Assembly: GCA_007134875.1 (NCBI GenBank)
Contig: SLJY01000002.1
Span: 1 to 64,000, forward strand
Reading direction: 5' to 3'
Origin: Desulfobacterales bacterium
Lineage (GTDB): Bacteria > Desulfobacterota > Desulfobacteria > Desulfobacterales > Desulfosalsimonadaceae
Length of the DNA stretch: 64,000 nucleotides
The position numbers and the translations under genes were made by a program. The notes under the pieces were generated by a model. It was not told where the DNA came from and did no database searches. It saw nothing but the letters and a program-made list of their open reading frames with translations. This document shows positions 58,322 to 64,000 of this stretch, piece after piece (position 1 is the stretch's first letter; each line of letters begins with the position of its first letter).

Positions 58322-59842
58322 ATGACACCCTTTTCCATACCGGATTTCGCCTTCGTCCGGGTCCTGGTTGCAGGCGACGTAATGCTCGACCGCTACATCT
58401 GGGGAACGGTGGACCGCATCTCCCCGGAAGCGCCCATCCCCGTGCTTCTGGTCAAAGACCGCACCCGCCGCCTGGGCGGCGCGGGAAATGTCGCCGCCAA
58501 CCTTTCGAACCTGGGCTGCGCTACGATTCTGGCCGGCATTCTGGGAAACGACCGGGCCGGCGAAAACGTGACAAACCTGCTCGCCGGATGCGGCGTAGCC
58601 GACCGTTGCATCCGCGCGGACACCGTCCCCACGGTCACCAAAAGCCGCGTTATGGCAGGCGCCCAGCAGGTGGTCCGCATGGATGACGAAAAACCCGACG
58701 GCATCGATGCAGGCACCAGGGATGCATTGGCGGGGATCGTGTCCGAAGAAATCCGGGCGGCAAACGCCGTGATCGTATCGGACTACGGCAAGGGCGTCTT
58801 CGACCATAACATGTCGGGCAGCTGCATCCGCCATTGCCGGGAGGCAGGCGTTCCCGTGTTCGTCGACCCCAAGCGGGCCGACTGGTCCGCATACACCGGG
58901 GCGACCTGCATCACCCCAAACATCCGGGAATTCACAGCGGCATGCGAGCATGCGGGCTGCGATCCAAGGGACATGGAGGCTGCCGCCGCCTCACTTATCG
59001 GACGCTACGACCTGGAGGCCCTGCTGGTAACCCGGGGATCCGCCGGTATGATGCTTTTTGAAAAAACCGGGCACAGCACCGCCGCTGCTGCCGTTGCAAG
59101 GGAGGTATTCGACGTGTCGGGCGCCGGTGACACGGTGATTGCCCTGATGGCCGCGGGCGTCGGCGCGGGACTGGAAATGCCCGCGGCCATGGAAATGGCC
59201 AATATCGGCGCAGGGGAAGTGGTGGGCCGCGTGGGGACCCATGCGCTTTCCCGAAGCGAACTGGAGCAGGCCGCGGCGCGAAAATACGGCGACACCGGCC
59301 TGCCCGCCGCAACCCCGCCCGATGCGGCCAAAAATATATTGGAGCACTGGCGCATGCAGGGTAAAACCGTGGTGTTTACCAATGGGTGCTTTGACATCCT
59401 TCACCACGGCCACGTGTTTCTGCTTCACCGTGCAAGGGCCCTGGGCGACTGCCTGGTGGTGGGACTCAACACCGACGAATCCATACGGCGCATCAAGGGG
59501 CCGGGCCGGCCCATCCTGGGACAGGAGGATCGGGCGACCATTCTGGCCGCGCTTTCCAGCGTGGACCTGGTGGTCTGCTTCGACGAGGATACACCCATCG
59601 AACTGATCCGCCGCCTTCGCCCCGACGTGCTGGTCAAGGGCAGCGACTACACGCCGGACAAGGTGGTTGGAGCGGACATCATCCGCTCGTGGGGCGGAAG
59701 GGTCGAACTGGTGGGCCTGGTGGAGGAAAAAAGCACCACCGGCATTGTCGATCGGATACGGAAACGATCCACGGATCGGTGTCAGGATGGAAAGGGGGGG
59801 AGCGGGACGGGACAGGCCGCAGACGATAGATCAAGCTCTTAA
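58322..59842 (+). CDS. hldE: Bifunctional D-glycero-beta-D-manno-heptose-7-phosphate kinase/1-phosphate adenylyltransferase
   Basis: PfkB-type RLGGAGNVAANLSNLG, DVSGAGDTVIALMAAG; nucleotidyltransferase VVFTNGCFDILHHGHVFLLHRARALGDCLVVGLNTDESIRRIKGPGRP. Confidence 0.94.
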   Translation: MTPFSIPDFAFVRVLVAGDVMLDRYIWGTVDRISPEAPIPVLLVKDRTRRLGGAGNVAANLSNLGCATILAGILGNDRAGENVTNLLAGCGVADRCIRADTVPTVTKSRVMAGAQQVVRMDDEKPDGIDAGTRDALAGIVSEEIRAANAVIVSDYGKGVFDHNMSGSCIRHCREAGVPVFVDPKRADWSAYTGATCITPNIREFTAACEHAGCDPRDMEAAAASLIGRYDLEALLVTRGSAGMMLFEKTGHSTAAAAVAREVFDVSGAGDTVIALMAAGVGAGLEMPAAMEMANIGAGEVVGRVGTHALSRSELEQAAARKYGDTGLPAATPPDAAKNILEHWRMQGKTVVFTNGCFDILHHGHVFLLHRARALGDCLVVGLNTDESIRRIKGPGRPILGQEDRATILAALSSVDLVVCFDEDTPIELIRRLRPDVLVKGSDYTPDKVVGADIIRSWGGRVELVGLVEEKSTTGIVDRIRKRSTDRCQDGKGGSGTGQAADDRSSS

Positions 59843-59888
59843 AAAAAGCGCGGATTGACAACTTGCCCCATACTTGCCCGGCGTTCTA

Positions 59889-60263
59889 TCAATACCGGGA
59901 ATATTCTTTTTCTTCAACCAGTTCCGAACCGTACCGGTTATTGATCGCCTGCTTGATGGCAAACCGCTTATCGTTTGTAAAGTAAACGCTCCGGGCAAGC
60001 TGAACGAACGTATCGTCGAAAACGCCCGCCGCCTCCAGTTCACGGATCCGATCTTCTATTTCCCATAGCTGCCGGTTGATATCGATTAAGCGGGTGTACT
60101 CCTCCGAATCTTCGGAAACCCCGGCCGCAAGCATGCTGCAGGACAATATATCATACTCCTTCCGAACATTTGCCAACTTATCGGTATTATTAATTTTTTC
60201 AAGTTTTATCGATAGAATGCTCACTTTATCCACCAACTCTCCCAGCGACACCTCTACTTTCAT
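59889..60263 (-). CDS. DUF6165-like small protein
   Basis: MKVEVSLGELVDKVSILSIKLEKINNTDKLANVRKEYDIL; often found near glycosyltransferases. Confidence 0.65.
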   Translation of the reverse strand: MKVEVSLGELVDKVSILSIKLEKINNTDKLANVRKEYDILSCSMLAAGVSEDSEEYTRLIDINRQLWEIEDRIRELEAAGVFDDTFVQLARSVYFTNDKRFAIKQAINNRYGSELVEEKEYSRY

Positions 60264-60315
60264 GCCTTGCTCCGCTTCCTTTTCATAATCTGTTTGATTT
60301 TCAGGCCCCCTGCGG

Positions 60316-60397
60316 CTATAGTCAATGTCCGAACGAAAATCAGGGGATCTTTCCCCGGGGTCAGGGACGGCGAAAAAGGCGGTTTCGTTCAGTCACC
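60316..60397 (+). repeat. Family-B internally deleted copy
   Basis: TATAGTCAATGTCCGAACGAAAATC...GGGTCAGGGACGGCGAAAAAGGCGGTTTCGTTCAGTCACC. Confidence 0.65.
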
Positions 60398-60419
60398 GAA
60401 TATGAAAAGTCTATAGCAA

Positions 60420-61475
60420 ATGCCCGGATTAGACGCAAAAAGAATTTGCCTGGTGCGACCTTCCGCGATCGGCGATGCGGTCCATGGACTCGCCCTTGTC
60501 AACGGCCTGAGGAAAGGGTACCCCGAGGCTCATATCTCATGGATTATCCAGTCGGTCCCCGGAGAAATGGTGGCTCGCCAGGAGAGTGTAAATGAGCTGA
60601 TTTTGTTTGAACGAAAGGGCCGATCGAAGGAATGGCTGGACCTTTTCCGCCGGATCAGGAAAAACCGGTACGACCTGGCTATCATACCGCACGCGAGCGG
60701 CAAAACGTCTTTGATTGCCGCTATGCTGCGCGCCGACATAAAACTGGGTTTTGACCGGGGCCGCTCCCGGGACTTTCATTATCTCGCGACGAACCGGCAC
60801 ATCCCGCCGCGGCCTATGCGCCATGTCCAGGATCAGTTTCTTGAGTTTCTGGAATACCTCGGGATCGGAAACTACACGCCGGAATGGAATTTCCGGTTTA
60901 CAGAAGAGGAAATCCGCTGGCAAAAATCCTTTTTCAATTCATTCGGCAAGCCGGTTGTCGGTTTTGTGGTTTCATCCGCACACCCTGAAAAAGACTGGCC
61001 GCCCGACAATTATTCCCGCGTGATCGATCATATATCGGAAAAACACGATGCAGCGCCCTTGCTGATTGGCGGACCAGGCCGCCGCGAACGCAATGCGGCG
61101 GAAAAAATCGCCGCCATGAGCAGGCGGCGGCCGGCAATGGCCCTGGAAAAGCCGATCCGGAAAACCATGCTGCAGCTGGCTGGCTGCCGCGTGATCGTTT
61201 CCCCGGATACCGGCCCGCTGCATATTGCCGTGGCTATGAACACGCCCGTCGTCGGGCTGTATGGATACTCCAACCCAAAACGCTGCGGGCCCTATAAAAA
61301 ATTCCGGGATCTTTTGATTGACCGCTATAACGATTCCGACAAGGAAAATGAACGCATCTCAAGACAAACAAAACCCGGACGGATGAGCTGGATCAAGGCG
61401 GAAGAGGTCATCGAAAAAATCGAGACGGGGCTGGAAAAATACCGGGATACAGGCAGAAACATATCGATCGCCTGA
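60420..61475 (+). CDS. Glycosyltransferase family 9 (LPS heptosyltransferase-like)
   Basis: ICLVRPSAIGDAVHGLALVNGLRKGYPEAHISWII; VGFVVSSAHPEKDWPPDNYSRVID; VIVSPDTGPLHIAVAMNTPVVGLYGYSNPKRCGPY. Confidence 0.92.
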   Translation: MPGLDAKRICLVRPSAIGDAVHGLALVNGLRKGYPEAHISWIIQSVPGEMVARQESVNELILFERKGRSKEWLDLFRRIRKNRYDLAIIPHASGKTSLIAAMLRADIKLGFDRGRSRDFHYLATNRHIPPRPMRHVQDQFLEFLEYLGIGNYTPEWNFRFTEEEIRWQKSFFNSFGKPVVGFVVSSAHPEKDWPPDNYSRVIDHISEKHDAAPLLIGGPGRRERNAAEKIAAMSRRRPAMALEKPIRKTMLQLAGCRVIVSPDTGPLHIAVAMNTPVVGLYGYSNPKRCGPYKKFRDLLIDRYNDSDKENERISRQTKPGRMSWIKAEEVIEKIETGLEKYRDTGRNISIA

Positions 61476-61577
61476 TATGGGAATAAAAAAGACGCTGCGG
61501 CATACAAAATCCGATGAAATTGCATGCTGCAACGCCTTTTATAATGGCGCCCGGTTACAACGGCATCCGGGCCGTTC

Positions 61578-61859
61578 TTATTTTCCGCGACGCTTGGAAG
61601 CCTTGATCGGGTTGATCTTGGCTTTGCTTTCATTCGCGGTTGCCTGCACGTGAGTCGCCAGGTTGCAGTTTCCGTGTTTCCATTTCACGGTCGGATCCGG
61701 AAACGCCGAGCAGAACCAACCGGTTTCATGCTGTTCGCTCCGGTTGCATCCGCTGCATGCCTCGACGATTTCAACACAGGAGCCGCCGTTGAATACGCAG
61801 CCCTGCGCGGTCATAAACGTGCACTTTCTACCTTTTCTCGTGGTTTCACATACCATCAT
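61578..61859 (-). CDS. PxxKW-family cysteine-rich protein
   Basis: MVCETTRKGRKCTFMTAQGCVFNGGSCVEIVEACSGCNRSEQHETGWFCSAFPDPTVKWKHGNCNLATHV (PTVKW motif; eight Cys). Confidence 0.8.
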   Translation of the reverse strand: MMVCETTRKGRKCTFMTAQGCVFNGGSCVEIVEACSGCNRSEQHETGWFCSAFPDPTVKWKHGNCNLATHVQATANESKAKINPIKASKRRGK

Positions 61860-61915
61860 GTTTCAGTACCCCCTTATCAATATAACGAAATAACCCAAAG
61901 CAACGAAATAATATT

Positions 61916-62064
61916 GATGCACTCGTAAAAAGTCGCAATCCGACGGCTTTGCAGAAAGTTCAAGATCAAGGCTTGCGCGATTTCGAAGAATGCAGCGTAC
62001 TTGGCGTAGGTGAAATTCTGAGAAATCGCGCGTAACGAAGATATTGGACTTTTACGAAGTCGTC
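61916..62064 (+). repeat. Family-A element, short form (149 bp)
   Basis: GATGCACTCGTAAAAAGTCGC...GGACTTTTACGAAGTCGTC; perfect flanking AATATT (61910-61915 / 62065-62070). Confidence 0.94.
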
Positions 62065-62104
62065 AATATTGGCGAAAAACGGTTTCCGTTCAGCCAACCT
62101 ATAA

Positions 62105-62148
62105 AAATACGGCGCCGTTTTTCTAACATGGGACACGGCGCCGTATTT
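62105..62148. terminator. Strong 14-bp hairpin, possible bidirectional terminator
   Basis: AAATACGGCGCCGT-ttttctaacatgggac-ACGGCGCCGTATTT, perfect 14-bp stem with A-rich/T-rich borders. Confidence 0.55.
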
Positions 62149-62313
62149 ACCTGTACCCTGTCATCCGTCGGCTGTTAAAAAAATGCCGCACCAAGCGCGG
62201 CATCGTAGGCCTCATAAAACTCCGACAGATTTTTTGACATGTTTTTACAGCATAAAAAACATTCTTGTCAAGCGGTTTTGATTCAATTCCGCTTTTTTTC
62301 AAAAACCAAAAAA

Positions 62314-62484
62314 GATGCACTCGTAAAAAGTCTCGATCCGACGGCTTTGTAAAAAGTTCAGGATCAAGGATTGCGCGATTTCAAAGAATGCAGAGTACTC
62401 GGTGTACGTGTATGTTTACAAGGCGTAAGCCGCAAATTCTGGGAAATCGCGCGTAACGAAGATATTGGACTTTATGAAGCCGTC
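62314..62484 (+). repeat. Family-A element, long form (171 bp)
   Basis: GATGCACTCGTAAAAAGTCTCGATC...GGACTTTATGAAGCCGTC; flanking AAAAAA (62308-62313 / 62485-62490). Confidence 0.93.
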
Positions 62485-62591
62485 AAAAAAGACTTTTTCC
62501 ATGCAGGCCAATCCATATCTTGATTTTTTATCAAAAAACTGTAATTTTTTAATGATACGATGCAACAACAAAAAGTATCAATAAGTGCCAT

Positions 62592-62690
62592 AGGATGTGC
62601 TGACGAAGGACGCGCATCACTTAAATGCCGCCGCAACAAATCCCGCGGGAGAGTGACGTCTACGATGCGCTTCCTTCGTCAGCACATCCT
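62592..62690. repeat. Family-C palindromic element upstream of kdsD
   Basis: AGGATGTGCTGACGAAGGACGCGCATC ... GATGCGCTTCCTTCGTCAGCACATCCT: 26/27-bp inverted repeat with a 45-nt loop. Confidence 0.92.
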
Positions 62691-62760
62691 GTTCCCCTTG
62701 ACAGCGGGACCGCATAGCGGCTGAACGAAAACCGTCTTTTTCGCATACAGGGCGCATACC

Positions 62761-63735
62761 ATGACCATCGAACAGGCCGCCGATGTCCTGAGGACCGAGG
62801 CGGAAAGCATATTACAACTCGCCGATCGCATCGACGACAATTTCACCCGGGCCGTGGACGTTATTTTCCAGTCCAGGGGCCGCGTGGTCATCGCGGGCAT
62901 CGGAAAATCCGGCTTAATCGGCCGGAAAATAGCCGCAACGCTTAACTCGACCGGCACGCGGGCCATCTTTCTCCATCCGGTGGAGGCCATGCACGGCGAT
63001 CTGGGCATCCTGTCTGAAAACGACATCTTTCTGGCGCTTTCCAACAGCGGGGAAACCGACGAGCTCAACATCCTGCTGCCGGCTATCCGCAATATCGGCT
63101 GCCCCGTGATTGCATTCACGGGCAATCTTCAATCCACGCTGGCAAAAGAAAGCGACATCGTCATCGACGTGGGCGTTGAAAAGGAGGCCTGCCCCTTAGG
63201 ACTCGCCCCCACGTGCAGCACCACCGCGCAGCTCGCCATGGGAGATGCGCTCGCGGTCGTGCTGATCAACCGCCGGAAATTCAAAAGCGTCGATTTTCAG
63301 CGGTTCCATCCCGGCGGGCAGCTGGGCCGGCGGCTATCCTTCAGGGCAATGGATATCATGTTCACCGGCGACGGCGTCCCGGCGGTAGAGATGGGAACAT
63401 CCATGGACACGGCACTTGCCGTCATGGACGAAAAGCGCCTGGGCGTGGTATTTATCACCGGCGAGGGCGGCAGACTCGAAGGTATCATCACGGACGGGGA
63501 CATCCGTCGCATGGTGGTTTCCAGAACCGGCATACATGATCGAACGGTGGAGGACCTGATGACGAAAAATCCCCGAACCCTTATACCGGAAACGCCCCTC
63601 TATGAAGCGCTGAACACCATGGAAACCCACCAGATCACGGTCATGCCGGTGGTCGAAGCCGACGGCACGCTGGTGGGGACCCTGCACCTGCACGACATTC
63701 TGGGGAAAGGCGCCGTGAAGTTCAACGGTATATAA
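62761..63735 (+). CDS. kdsD: KpsF/KdsD-type arabinose-5-phosphate isomerase (SIS + CBS pair)
   Basis: GRVVIAGIGKSGLIGRKIAATLNSTGTRAIFLHPVEAMHGDLGIL; CPLGLAPTCSTTAQLAMGDALAVVL; CBS repeats LEGIITDGDIRRMV and TLVGTLHLHDIL. Confidence 0.94.
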   Translation: MTIEQAADVLRTEAESILQLADRIDDNFTRAVDVIFQSRGRVVIAGIGKSGLIGRKIAATLNSTGTRAIFLHPVEAMHGDLGILSENDIFLALSNSGETDELNILLPAIRNIGCPVIAFTGNLQSTLAKESDIVIDVGVEKEACPLGLAPTCSTTAQLAMGDALAVVLINRRKFKSVDFQRFHPGGQLGRRLSFRAMDIMFTGDGVPAVEMGTSMDTALAVMDEKRLGVVFITGEGGRLEGIITDGDIRRMVVSRTGIHDRTVEDLMTKNPRTLIPETPLYEALNTMETHQITVMPVVEADGTLVGTLHLHDILGKGAVKFNGI

Positions 63736-63840
63736 CCGCTAATAACCCGCTAAAATATCATTGCTTTTGGTGCAGCATAAAATATTGTGGGTTGCAAGAT
63801 CCCTGTAAACCGCCAAACACAACCTCAACAGGAATATATT

Positions 63841-64000
63841 ATGACTGAAAACAACTTCGACATACTCGATACCACCATCGACGCACTCGGCGAACCCAAG
63901 ATCGACTCTCCGATTCTCAGGGAGCTGCTCGGCGCGGATGAAAGCATCTTCAAGGATGAAAATGAAAAAGTGCTGGTGGATATCGAGCCCGACCGGATCA
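63841..64000 (+). CDS. Hypothetical protein, N-terminal fragment (runs off window edge)
   Basis: ATG at 63841 opens MTENNFDILDTTIDALGEPKIDSPILRELLGADESIFKDENEKVLVDIEPDRI with no stop before 64000. Confidence 0.5.
   Translation, partial: MTENNFDILDTTIDALGEPKIDSPILRELLGADESIFKDENEKVLVDIEPDRI

Noticed and set aside
10196-62484. Family A copies considered as CRISPR repeats or tRNA-like/ncRNA genes
   Set aside because: Copies are kilobases apart with no regular spacing; border duplications and an empty-site paralogue fit a mobile or formerly mobile element better. An RNA role is not excluded but is unsupported.
10196-62484. Family A considered as REP/BIME elements mobilised by RAYT transposases
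   Set aside because: Copies are longer than typical REPs and have 6-7 bp border repeats, which RAYT-type REP dispersal is not known to make; no RAYT gene is in the window.
1-64000. Defence island, prophage or integrative element
   Set aside because: No integrase, phage structural, toxin-antitoxin, restriction-modification or CRISPR-associated genes recognised in the ORF translations.

Overview
The window is ordinary, densely coded chromosome from a GC-rich, strictly anaerobic-looking bacterium. Gene content suggests Desulfobacterota/Desulfobacterales, which is inference only because no 16S is present. Main blocks, left to right: MMPL/RND fragment + MlaC + MlaA; MTA/SAH deaminase + purine nucleoside phosphorylase; a fused RnfB-GltD-like flavoprotein followed by an RseC-like protein; two radical SAM genes (KamA-like, AmrS-like); M1 aminopeptidase, DapF, MoeA, a MoeA-PBP fusion, archease, RtcB, phosphohexomutase, DegQ/HtrA; ispE-tRNA-Gln(TTG)-prs-rplY-pth, hppA, carD, rluD; a 2-hydroxyacyl-CoA dehydratase module; U32 peptidase + radical SAM; argJ, truA; and a long LPS/heptose/Kdo region (43.7-63.7 kb) with kinases, a sulfotransferase, an O-antigen ligase, glycosyltransferases, GmhA/GmhB/HldE and KdsD. 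No CRISPR, phage or defence island was seen. The most unusual signal is in the intergenic DNA. Several families of imperfect-palindromic, MITE-like elements (called A-F here) recur through the window. Family A (about 150 or 172 bp) has recognisable terminal inverted repeats and 6-7 bp direct repeats at its borders. One A copy sits inside a family-B palindrome whose uninterrupted paralogue is also in the window, giving a filled/empty-site pair. Another A copy lies in the loop of a family-D palindrome. Family A/B elements repeatedly abut gene ends and supply or overlap at least six stop codons. All calls are from reading the sequence and the supplied ORFs; no database search was run.
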